DNA of 64,000 bases from Apostichopus japonicus (lineage: Eukaryota; Echinodermata; Holothuroidea; Aspidochirotida; Stichopodidae): contig NC_092579.1 in NCBI RefSeq assembly GCF_037975245.1, positions 3,184,001-3,248,000 on the forward strand, read 5' to 3'. Shown here piece by piece: positions 48,130 through 59,900 of this stretch. Within the stretch, counting starts at the first letter, position 1. The number at the start of each line of letters is the position of its first letter. The position numbers and the translations under genes were made by a program. The notes beneath the pieces are model-generated. The model did not search any database. It saw nothing but the letters and a program-made list of their open reading frames with translations, and was not told the origin of the DNA.

Positions 48130-49101
48130 GATCATGACCGTTTTACTATTCATATCATCGATTAATTGTTGATATCGTCAAATCATTTGATGATATTTTC
48201 AAATAATTGCTGATATCACCAATTATTTGCTGATATCACCAAATTATTGTTGATATTAATAATTCATTTGCTGATATCAACAGTTCATTTGCTGATATCA
48301 ATAATTCATTTGCTGATATCAACAATTCCTTGATGATATCAGCAATTCAGTTGCTGATATCAGCAATTATTTGTTTGATAGAAAATCGACAGGGCGTACG
48401 CCTACATTCCCCAACGTGACGACGCCTCTGGTCCCTGGCCTGAAGGCCAAAATAGAAGTTCCGACGGATCGAAAACTGTATTTTTTATTTTCTTAAGGCA
48501 AGTGATGCCCAAGCAGTTTCATCGGATCTCGGTGTGGTTTTGGAGAGACCGTCAAAATGTGTACTAAAAAAGTTACTCTTCTCACACTCAAACCTGTGTC
48601 GGAGGCTCTGAAAAAAATAAGTTTATTAATAGGTCAGTAATATCACTGCAAATGGTCATGTTGATCCGTTGTCAGTTCTGTTAGCTTCAAAAGGACGTTA
48701 CGCCTCATAGGCGTTGCTGTTTTCAGTCTCTCTACTTCTCCTCAAACCTGTAAAATCCGGGCAAGAACGGCCTGTGCTTCTTCCTTTACTGTCATTGGAT
48801 TGACCAAAATGACGTAAGCTTAATATACATATCACTGAACTAGCGAGATCACCTTGTAAAACGGTCCAATGCGTACATTTGTACCTCAGAATTCGCGGTT
48901 TTGCTGTTGCGAATGTGGTGGCGCTCGTCTTCAATAGTAACAAAACCGTTCAATCGTTACACTTGAATTACTGATTTAAAATGAGTTGTTGGTATCAACA
49001 ATAACATGTATTAGTGATATATGCATTTCATTTGTTGATATCATTAAATAATTTATAAAAATATAAATTATCGAATAAAAAGTAAAACGGCTTGCCATTC
49101 G
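48130..49101. mobile_element. Related foldback-type element with TGATATCA array
   Basis: Left end ACCGTTTTACTATTCAT and right end ATAAAAAGTAAAACGGCTTGCCATTCG are inverted, and the right end resembles element 2's CGTATGGAAAGCCGTTTTA. The left arm (48,150-48,375) is about ten 21-bp units TGATATCAATAATTCATTTGC. A few decayed GATATC units occur at the right end (about 48,990-49,040). About 600 bp of unrecognised sequence lies between. Confidence 0.6.
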
Positions 49102-49234
49102 CTTCGCCTATCCATTCGTCTTGATGAAGTATACATGATAATACAACCACACATGCACCTTACATCATACCGACCAGCGGCAAAGGAAAGCAATTGTAGA
49201 CGAATTACTTCATATGTGACTATCGTCAAAGTTA

Positions 49235-49560
49235 CTTTAATGTTCTTCTTCGGAACAACATAAAAAGCCCTTACACGGGATGTAAAATTAATTGTATGTC
49301 CATACGTGCGAAGGAACTACATACTCTTCCTATACACAAGATGTAAATATGATCTTATGTTCGTAGGAGCAACATGAACTACCATATATGATGAGCCTGT
49401 AACACCTATGTTATTTGTTGTTCGTAGGAACAACACACTTCCAATACACGAGGTGTAAAAGTTAATTAATGTTCGTATAGGAACAACAGAAACTTCTAAT
49501 ACACGTGAAGATTAAAAGGTTATTTTATGTTCGTCTGTTCGAAGAAACAACATGAACTTC
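49235..49560. repeat. Degenerate tandem repeat of about 57 bp
   Basis: Six diverged units, each with a near-palindromic ATGTTCGTAGGAACAACAT core, then AACTTCCAATACACGAGGTGTAAAA-type sequence. Period about 52-63 bp. Confidence 0.75.
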
Positions 49561-50674
49561 ACATTAAAGAATAGATACAAAAGACTACAATAGTCAGGCA
49601 TGTAACAAAACATGAAAATCAAGTCTTTGGTCGCAATTTTCGGCAGCGTGAGTTTCATTTCACTATCGGCCATGAACTTTTGTGTAGATTAATTAACGCT
49701 GAAGACTGGAACGAGCCTTGACAAAAGACTGAAAGATATCTTGGGGGTTTTAAGGTAATACTAGATTATGAAAAAGTTAACATTGTGCAACGCTATAGTT
49801 TCAGGAACCCCGCGATCTATAGCATATGCAAATTAGTGCAGACAAAAAAATAGCGTTAGAGTACAATCAAAGGGCGCTATTACACTTTGCTTTATACTAT
49901 CTCAGTTCATATGATTGGAAAATGTTTGCTAGGATATTAAACGGGCGCCCTCGGATTAAAACAATCTGTTTTGGGGGAAAAAGAAATAACTCCACTGTTT
50001 TGTGGCAAGCTATGATGATAAATGGACGGAAGTTGTCAGGCTTTATTTATTCATTTTTAGCTCAGAATGCACCATTAGACGTCCTATCTGTTTCTGAGGG
50101 AGGACCCCTTGATCAGTGGCGTAGCTACGGGGGGGCCTGGGGGGGCCGAGGCCCTCCCATGAAACCGGCTGGCCCCCCACTGGCCCCCCCACTGGGAATG
50201 TAAAAAAAAAAAAAAAAAAACATCAGTGCCATTCACTAAAATTTTTTGTTCAATAATTTGGGAAATAGAGTTACACAATTTTCTCGTCTGCATCTGGCAG
50301 AATAAGAATAATACAATATCTGTAGTAATCATGAGAATGGTCACACAGCATGGCATGGCAATGGTCGATGCGACGATTGCGACCATACACCACGAACCTT
50401 GTTGTGCTGCGCGATATCGATATCTACCAATACATCTAATCGGTCATCGATTGGCACAAAAACCCAGATTCTGATGACAGCTGCCTCAAGAAACCCAATA
50501 AATGGCCTAATTAGCACCGAGCCACCAATGTGAACCATTACCGAAACATCGATGCGTGTTAGTCTTCCATCCACAAGTCCACATGTGGGCATATCCTGCA
50601 AACCTACCGGTAGCCCACAGGGGTTTGAGTTGGAAAGAAGGCCTTGACACCTTGAAACGACAAATGATGCCAAC

Positions 50675-52084
50675 CATAGGCGTGCGGGGGGGGGGGGGGC
50701 AGACTGCCCCCAAATTTCCAGAGGACAAGAAATTCGGGCAAAAGTCCTGAAAAATTCGGGCAGCCTAAGAGGAGAATTTTTTTTTTTCTCCTCTTAGGCT
50801 GCCCGAATTTTTCAGGACTTTTGCCCGAATTTCTTGTCCTCTGGAAATATATATATATATATATATATACAGTATATATATTCCGGGGGGAAAAGGGGGC
50901 ACGCGCCCCTCCCACACTTTTCCTCAGGTTAAAAATGTGCCTTTTTTTCTACATAAAAATTGAGGTGCCTCAAGTTAGCAAGAGGCCAGGGAACCAGAAT
51001 GAACACTCGGGAAGGGCCGTTTCCGGCCATCTGAGGGGTTTGTAAAACCAAAAATTTGCTAGTACGCTCCGCGCCAGCCGATGGTGGCGCTCCGCTCAGA
51101 TAGTCGTGCATACAACTTTGCAAATCCTGGCTAAGCCCGTGACTTTTAACGAATTTCTGTGAGTCAAACTCAAAACATTTTCGAATGGAAAAAAATTGTC
51201 AAGATATTAACAAGAAAAAAAAAAAGATTCCTACATTAGCAACTAGCATGATTTCACCTCATTTTGTCTCAAAAGAAAACTTGTTCCTTGTTTCCCAATT
51301 TGCGCATTGGATATTGCAGTGCTAGTATGCATATTTTCTTTGATGGGGGGGGGGGGGGGGCGTTGATGGAGTGATGTGTATACACAAATAAGATAATACA
51401 ATAAGAGTTATAAAGGGTACTGAATATAAGGCTGCATCATTCCAATCGAATTTCTGCAAAGTGCCCTTTGATGTCGGTGCCCCCCCCCCAGATTAAAAGT
51501 GCTTCCGCCGCCCTTGACCTGGATATCCCCGACATGAGTGTATAAAAGAAACATTTTCTTTTTCATGGATGGTGGGGGGGGGGGGAGTGCCTACAAGCCT
51601 AGAAGTACAGGTTTATCATATTCTTTGTTATATTTTATACTTTTTTGTGAGACAAATTGCAGTCTCACCCGACACAGCGACATTATCCCGCCTACGTGTC
51701 GTTGAACAATGTATGTTTTTCTGGAGGTAGCTGAGTACTGTGTTAAAATAATAAATAAGGTAACTAAATATAGGAGCTTAAAAAATATACTGTCCCATTT
51801 TTCCCCTTCAAAGTGATGTTACCATTTTTTCTTCTTCTAATTTACCAAATTTTTGGGGAAGTGTAAATTTCTAAAACGTGAGATTATAAAATAAAGAATG
51901 TTTAGATGCAACTTGCAAGGCCTCAGAAGTGCCGTTTCCGGCAACCTGAGAGGCATTGTGTGCCAAAAATTTTCTTGTACGCTACGCGCCAACCGATGGT
52001 GGCGCTCCGCTTAGATAGTGTCACGGGAACTTTCAGGCACAAAAAGTTCTGCCCCCCAAACTGAAATGGTCCCGTACGCCTATG
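50675..52084. mobile_element. hAT-like element (1,410 bp), nested inside the outer one
   Basis: Ends CATAGGCGTGCGGG/CCCGTACGCCTATG match at 13 of 14 positions when inverted, flanked by a perfect 8-bp duplication ATGCCAAC (50,667 and 52,085). It holds two copies of the shared module (about 51,000-51,106 and 51,905-52,019), so it probably contains debris of yet another element. No coding capacity. Confidence 0.93.
50714..50848. repeat. Perfect 63-bp inverted repeat with 9-nt loop
   Basis: 50,714-50,776 and 50,786-50,848 are exact reverse complements, with a T9 loop. The left arm continues from the nested element's terminal sequence. The right arm ends in an AT run. Confidence 0.97.
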
Positions 52085-52390
52085 ATGCCAACTTCCCTCA
52101 AGTTAAAAGTCTGGCTGAGTTGGCAAGGCCAGTCAGCATGAAAGAGAAAATTTTTTTTTTTGCATTTCTGTCACCAAAGTTGCACATCTTTTTGGTTGCT
52201 ATTTTGCCTCACAGGTGCCATCTCCTGCGATCTGGGGGTGCTGAAATCTCAAATTTTCTCTGTACGCTCCGCGCCAACCAAGGTGGCGCTCCGCTCAGAT
52301 AGTAACCTCCGGCCCCCCCCCCCACAAGAACGAACAGCCCCCCCATGGCCCCCCCACTCAAAAAATCCTAGCTACGCCACTGCCCTTGAT

Positions 52391-52783
52391 CCACCTTCGT
52401 GGAAGTTCGCTTCCATGATCTTAGGACCGCACACCTTCTAAAATCCAATACTTATCTTGCTCTTCCATTATGATGCCCGTATCTAAATCAGTCGGGGAAT
52501 GTCATAATTTGCCCCCGCCCCCCCTCAATCTCCCCCTTAAAGGAAGACTAAATGGAGGAATCTTACATGGAGTCTAACTACGGGTGGGGGAGGGGTGTTG
52601 ACAAAAGGGGAAGGGAAGGAAACCTCCCGTTGAAAACGAAACTGTGGAACATGGAGATAGACACTGAAAAATAGCAAACACAGAGTTGATTTTTGATGTG
52701 AGTAATGTGTTTAATTTTGCAATCAAATTCTAGATCAAGTGAGATTTGTGAGTGACCTGCTTCACCTATTAAGGAATCTAATC

Positions 52784-52841
<58 letters not shown>

Positions 52842-53520
52842 TTTATATATATATAGTAGAATAGACGAATATAGACCTAGTTCTTGTTGAAAGATGTTAA
52901 TGGGTAGACTAGAGGTCAGACTATGAATGAAAGTAAAAACTATACTATGCAGAAATCAATACCAAATATTTACCATTTTGAAGATTATAAAGAAGAAATC
53001 TCTGTGAAAGATTTTAACGTGCCACGATTTGGAACCAGGAAAAGTAGTACTACTTACAGAAAAGAAGAACGAAAAACAACAATGGAGTGAGACACATAAC
53101 ACTAGCATGCAAATAAAAGTAAATGAAGCAACAATATTAGCATGATTAAAACATCATTGAGCAAGGAAGATTGAATTTAATCTGTGATTTGACTAATCCA
53201 CGATTAGACTGTACGATTGGTAATGGTCATAACTATAAATGCAGCCAGTAATCAACCAACGTTTTAATTCAACAAGAAAGATCATGATGGAATGACAGAC
53301 AATCACCTTCAGTTGTTACTCATACGTCTATACATGAAGTCTAAAAGCTATGGGGTAATCTATGAGAGCCATTTAGCATGTTAATATATATGTTAACATA
53401 TGCAACAATGTTTCATAAATATTCATGAGACCTTTGAAGAAAAGTCACCCATTAAAGAACCTGGGCACAATAAACCAAACAATCAAACCACTCTCAACCC
53501 CAGTCCCCTTGCATAGAGAC
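52391..53520. other. No gene recognised; AT microsatellite
   Basis: (AT)n at about 52,788-52,855. Otherwise nothing supported. Confidence 0.5.
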
Positions 53521-53539
53521 TGTGACTGTGTGATCATCG

Positions 53540-53606
53540 TGTATATCACCATTCCCCTAGAGGGGGAACATAATGCTACACAAGATCTTAGCCAAAAGGG
53601 CAAGAC
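53540..53606 (-). ncRNA. U2 snRNA 5'-end-like fragment (probable pseudogene)
   Basis: The minus strand reads CTTTTGGCTAAGATC (complement of 53,584-53,598), identical to the conserved U2 5' domain. It continues with TGTGTAGCATTATGTTC where U2 has the branch-point-recognition GUAGUA context (here GTAGCA) and UGUUC. The following part forms a CCCCTCTAGGGG hairpin but no longer matches U2, and no Sm site was seen. A U2-derived retrocopy or SINE is the likely source. Confidence 0.5.
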
Positions 53607-53619
53607 TTTTAGTGGTAAA

Positions 53620-54492
53620 AAAAAAAAAACATTAAAAATTGAGAGAAATGAACCCTACTCAGAGCAGCATTACTTACATGAAATATTAGTGTGCCTTGGA
53701 AATGTCTTATGAAGATTCTATACTTTAATAAACTGGTTGTTTCTTACTTAATCTTTGAACATGAATATTTATTACATGGTATGTTTAAATGAAAATAATT
53801 AATTTTCCTTTTTTCAGAATCATGGTTCAAGGAAGCTAGGCTTTATTGCAGCTGTTACCTAAACTTCATCAATACATCAAGAAAAAAACAACTGATTGAT
53901 ACAGTATGAATATGCATATTGAATTAATTATTCATAAATGTCTAGCTCTCAATTCTCATCGATGAACACACTCCCTTCGGTCATTGCACTGAACCGTTGA
54001 AGGTTTCATCATGAATACAAATTAGGTTAAATGAATATCAACAGCAAGGTGATATTGATCTTGCAATGAGAGAAGAGAGACCAACAGATAAAGAACAACA
54101 GAGGAAGAACATAAAAATCACTTTGATATCACACAGGTAGGACACGATTTCAAAAATGATTGAATACAATCAGAAACTGGGAATGAGGTGAACCCTTCAC
54201 TCGAGGCAAACACAGACACACACAAGCAAAGTCAGTAAACTAGGAGTTAACAGTAAAAAAAATTCATTTGTTCTTTGAGAATTGTGATAGTGCACCTGGT
54301 TTATTAACAATGCCATGATCACATGACAGCATTCATGTAAAGTAGTGAAGCTGAGATAGGGCAAGAGTGGCACAATGGTGTGGCGGCCATGTTTGGTATT
54401 CGTTCCAAAGTTCATATCCTGAGGGATTATACCTAACTGCAGTATGGAGTATATTTAACTTTCATTAAATGACGAGAATTGTTACTAAGTAT

Positions 54493-54532
<40 letters not shown>

Positions 54533-56970
54533 CAAAGGGCAAGGTTTTATACCTCTTAATCTTTTCCCAGTATATTCCCTCCTAAGTTCCTACAACAATT
54601 TCTGGAAATAATTTGGAGGGCTAGTGTATTCTTGCAGCTCACTGTTGTTACCAAAGGCAAGTACAGGGGGAAAAAATGAGGACAAGAATGTTGCCAGTTG
54701 GAAGTATTTCGGAATCCAAAATAGTCAGCCATAAAAATACCTGACATAGATGAGAATATTGTACCAAGAATACCAACTTTATAACCACAACATATCACCA
54801 CAAAATACATTCCAATGCTTTACCAGACCACTGCAACACCAACATAAACAAATACACTCTAACTTCTATTCGGAGATTGTCAGTTATGATTCATGAATAC
54901 GGTAAAACTGATTTAGGCATGTAGTCTTAATGGATTGATAAACTGAGTACAAGGTACATTCTATGCCTTACAAGAAACTGAAACATTCTATTGCAAAGTC
55001 TACAACAGTATTTATCTTTTACTGTGCAGATTATATTTACCTTCACACTGAATATTGGACTGAATGTAAGTACGTGCAAACCTGAATATTCAAGAGCACA
55101 TGAACTTATATGACGTGAACAGAACAGTGTGGAGGAAATGGCCGGCGATTCTTAAGACGAAATGCAAGTTACATGATTGTTTATATATTGTTTGTTGCAA
55201 TGAAACAGTGGTAAGGGGGGAGGGGGGACTAGGGGAGGGCTAGGGAGGTGGGTATGAAGAGTATCAAAGGAGAATGAGTAAGCAAACTTAAAATCCCAAA
55301 TTGCTGGAGCAGAATATACTACATTATCTTTCGAATCAGCCTTTCCATTTCAGCCCAATTCTATTTTCACTCATCTTTCCTTTGCATTTGTCTCTCAAAT
55401 TGCCTCACACCCCCACCCCCCCCCCCCTTCCATCCCCAACTGCCCTAATGACATCAATTTCCAGTTAATATTGGAGTAGAGACATCATACTGCTATACTA
55501 CAGACACTCATCACAGTTAATTTCTCTACCCAAATATACAACATGAAATGACCACAGGAATGGAATCACTTGTTTATCATTGTTTAAGTCTCGTCCTGAC
55601 TTGATTCTAATAGACCAGGTGGTCGTAACGCCACCAAACATTATCTATTTCCTTTTAATCATAAGATTATTCACAGACTTTAATAATTGCTAACCAGTAA
55701 ATAGCATTGCACCTTCAAAGACCTTTGTTGCTACAGCTTTAAACATATTGGTTCTGTTAAGCTTAAATTTGTTTAATATATCGAATGCTTTCTTTTTAAA
55801 AAAAAAATTGAAATTCAATTTGAAATTTGTTCATGTCTGTCTCGAGTAGCACATCAAGGGCATTGCAAAGTAGGAAGATGAATATGTTGCATGGGTATAA
55901 AATTCATGTACAAATCGACATATCTATTACAACAGTCATGTAACTGAAAGATTTTCTAGAATTAATAATCACAGTAAAGAGCAACAATGACAGGTCTTAG
56001 CAAGCAACAAAATGCAAGAATTGGAAGAACCTAATGATAACATCGGTCGCTTTTACTCTGGAGGGAAGGCCTACCAACCAGGAAGGTTTATTGATATTAT
56101 ACAGCGACAGAAAATTAAGATGTTTCAGAAATGTCGGAAGTACAGTACTACTGCGAGAATAAATATTGATATCCAAAAACAAGAAGTCTCAAAGAATACA
56201 AGAAAGATTGATGAGTGGGTGAAACATCCAGCAGTAGAATGATCATGAGTTTGGCAGATATCTACATGATTTTATGTAGAATAAAGTTAAATTTAGAGAT
56301 GGTAGTCAAAGACACTGATTTCTGGCAGGCAAGTTCCATAATGTATCAAACCAAACTGATTGGCAACATATGTCTAAATATCACTACTATTCAAATATTG
56401 TTCATAAATGTATAAAAGGGGTTCTGTATGGGCACATCTGGCCTGCAATGATTTCAATATGTCATTAAGAAGAAGACAAACCCACAACCCTCCACTAATT
56501 GGGTGTGCCTAGGCTTGAGCACCCTATCGAAACTACTCATTGCTAAACCTGGGAATGATGGGTTTTTGAATCTGTCTGGCCCTCGGCCCCAACCAAGGTT
56601 CACTCTAGCCTTCATCGAGAAAAAATTGATGGACAAGTCCTGATGTATAAATTTCAATTGGAGGTTAATAAAATAAACTGGACATTAAAAAAAAAAAAAA
56701 ATTAAATACTGCAACTGTAGTGATATGTCAAATTAAATTTTTCAAACAGTTGGAGAGTCTGAAACTGAAATGTTTACCCTGAACGAACAGGAGGTGTGTC
56801 ATTTGTACAAAACAGCATAGCATAAACAACATCCACAGTTATGGTCACCTTTAACCCCACAAAATGGTCACACAGCACAATTTAGAAACAGAAAAATATC
56901 TACTTATACCCAAGAAATGAGGAAATGATTGTCAATTGAAACGAAAACAACGGGAACCGCCGTGGAATTA
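53620..56970. other. No gene recognised; microsatellites only
   Basis: GACA tetranucleotide array at about 54,494-54,531. G/C runs at 55,218 and 55,418. ORFs such as 56,012-56,242 (+) and 54,556-54,810 (-) show no known motif, splice context or conservation that I can see. Confidence 0.5.
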
Positions 56971-56973
56971 TCT

Positions 56974-59900
56974 TCATTGGCCGTTGATCGTCAATAACTC
57001 AATTTCAAATATAAGCTCAGCATCTGGGGGAATCGTGAAAAGGATTAAGGAAGATAACAAAAATATCATAAAAACAGGAGTAGTAATGTAAATCATAATC
57101 ATGTAAATCATTAAATGAAGGATAAACAAAGGATAAATGTGATCAAAACAAAGCCCGGTTTGAAGATTTCGTCCCAAACAATAGTCCTAAATTTAACCAT
57201 CTGATATTTCAAAGAGTTAAGACAAACCTTCTCCGATACAAACTATGGGCTTTTTCAATACTTTTTTTAGTCTGTCTCCCGGTCTACTTTCTATTCTCCA
57301 GAAATTCTGTTACCTGGAGTGGAGGCTTTCTTATCTTTGGGATGTGGGATAAATCATGGTGCTGTTAAATTCAAGCCCCACTGATTGAGGTGGATCTTGT
57401 GATCCGATCGTTGACATTCAATCATTACTGCTACTTTACAGAGCGCCGTAATTATGAAATGCAATGGAAGACAGGCTAGATCCCTTCATACCGTAGTATG
57501 TCAGTACATACAGGTTTACCATCTTACCAAACCCCAATGAAGACTCCAGAGAAGTAAAATAATCAGGAGGACAACCCACGCACCTTGGCTCTGTTATGGC
57601 TTCACCACTGGTGCCAGCTAGACCAGCTTAGCCAATATACAAAAGCTAAAGTATGGACAAAGTCCTCTAGAAGAGACATGGGCAAGGCTCAAAGACACAA
57701 GAGAACATCTGCCACCAACGAGGCCCACTCTGGATAATCTTTCTGGGTCTAAACGCAACCACAATTCAATCATGACTCTGAGCGCCATAGGGACGGCTCA
57801 GTATAGAGATCACCATATCTATAGCGCCACAGGCATCCGATCTCTGAGATCTCCAATTCAGGGTGGTTCTGTACTCGACGCACAAATCTGAACCATGGAT
57901 ATAGTAAGAGGAACACAAGGGGAGAAGTGTTCACAATGATCTCAGCCAACCACATGAACTGAACATACCTGCTTCTGAACCATGGATATAGTTAGAGGAA
58001 CACAAGGGGGGAAGTGTTCACAATGATCTCAGCCAACCACATGAACTGAACATACCTGCTTCTGAACCATGGATATAGTTAGAGGAACATAAGGGGGGAA
58101 GTGTTCACAATGAACTCAGCCACCCACATGAACTGAACATACCTGCTTCTGAACCATGGATATAGTTAGAGGAACATAAGGGAGGAAGTGTTCACAATGA
58201 ACTCAGCCACCCACATGAACTGAACATACCTGCTTCTGAACTATGGATATAGTTAAAGGAACACAAGGGGGAAGTGTTCACAATGATCTCAGCAATCCAC
58301 ATGAACTGGACATACATGCTTCTGAACTATGGATATAGTTAGAGGAACATAAGGGGGGAAGTGTTCACAATGATCTCAGCCAACCACATGAACTGAACAT
58401 ACCTGCTTCTGAACCATGGATATAGTCAGAGGAACACAAGGGGGAGGGGGGGGGGGGAGTGTTCACAATGATCTCAGCCAACCACATGAACTGAACATAC
58501 ATGCTTCTGAACCATGGATATAGTCAGAGGAACACAGGGAGGAAGTGTTCACAATGAACTCAGCCACCCACATGAACTGGACATACATGCTTCTGAACTA
58601 TGGATATAGTTAAAGGAACACAAGGGGGAAGTGTTCACAATGATCTCAGCCAACCACATGAACTGAACATACATGCTTCTGAACCATGGATATAGTCAGA
58701 GGAACACAAGGGGGAGGGGGGAGGGAGTGTTCACAATGATCTCAGCCAACCACATGAACTGAACATACATGCTTCTGAACCATGGATATAGTCAGAGGAA
58801 CACAGGGGGGAAGTGTTCACAATGAACTCAGCCACCCAAATGAACTGGACATACATGCTTCTGAACTATGGATATAGTTAAAGGAACACAAGGGGGGAGT
58901 GTTCACAATGATCTCAGCCACCCACATGAACTGAACATACATGCTTCTGAACCATGGATATAGTCAGAGGAACACAAGGGGGAGGGGGGGAAGTGTTCAC
59001 AATGATCTCAGCCAACCACATGAACTGGACATACATGCTTCTGAACTATGGATATAGTTAAAGGAACACAAGGGGGAAGTGTTCACAATGAACTCAGCCA
59101 CCCACATGAACTGGACATACATGCTTCTGAACTATGGATATAGTTAAAGGAACACAAGGGGGAAGTGTTCACAATGATCTCAGCCAACCACATGAACTGA
59201 ACATACCTGCTTCTGAACCATGGATATAGTCAGAGGAACACAAGGGGGAGGGGGGGAGTGTTCACAATGATCTCAGCCACCCACATGAACTGAACATACA
59301 TGCTTCTGAACCATGGATATAGTCAGAGGAACACAGGGGGGAAGTGTTCACAATGAACTCAGCCACCCACATGAACTGGACATACATGCTTCTGAACTAT
59401 GGATATAGTTAAAGGAACACAAGGGGGAAGTGTTCACAATGATCTCAGCCAACCACATGAACTGAACATACATGCTTCTGAACCATGGATATAGTCAGAG
59501 GAACACAGGGGGGAAGTGTTCACAATGAACTCAGCCACCCACATGCACCAACGATTATCTCCATTTTTAGAGAAGGCCTAGGTTTTTCTTGGAGAATTGG
59601 CCAGAGACAAAGGCCTTAGAGAGAATTTCCAAACTGAGGTCAATCAACAAGCAGCAGAATACTTGTATTCCAGATTTTTTCGTTCTGCTTTTAGCCAGTG
59701 GACGTGCTCCGAGAATAGAGAAAGTGCAACAGCACTTTCCAACCAAACAGGACAAAGGTCCTGAATTTGCACGAAATCGACTAAAAGAATCTGTTTGCCG
59801 ACCTTAAATCCTCCTTTACGATGCGAAAGATAGATTTAAGATGATCTGAGAGGAGTATTTGCACAGGTTACTTTAGAGACAGCCAGAGAAACAAACTGGA

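Larger units (their letters stand above)
50114..52382. mobile_element. hAT-like element (2,269 bp), outer
   Basis: Terminal inverted repeats CAGTGGCGTAGCTA/TAGCTACGCCACTG are flanked by a perfect 8-bp duplication CCCTTGAT (50,106 and 52,383). G- and C-rich subterminal tracts, no transposase. Contains a nested element (50,675-52,084) and, at about 52,205-52,303, the shared GTACGCTCCGCGCC...GCTCCGCTCAGATAGT module. Its insertion splits a 112-codon open frame (49,826-50,113 joined to 52,391-52,441). Confidence 0.95.

Noticed and set aside
57018-57024. GT-AG alternative using CCCCCAG as the last FKBP acceptor
   Set aside because: No GT donor exists in the preceding exon before its stop, and this acceptor would remove the conserved IPP. 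The AT-AC borders explain both.
57770-57955. Minus-strand ORF WLAEIIVNTSPLVFLLLYPW resembling a GPCR TM7/helix 8
   Set aside because: It overlaps the edge unit of the minisatellite inside the FKBP intron, other units carry a stop at the same place, and no other GPCR exon is nearby. The likeness is probably chance.
57890-59545. Possible CRISPR-like array
   Set aside because: Units are contiguous with no unique spacers, and the context is a eukaryotic intron.
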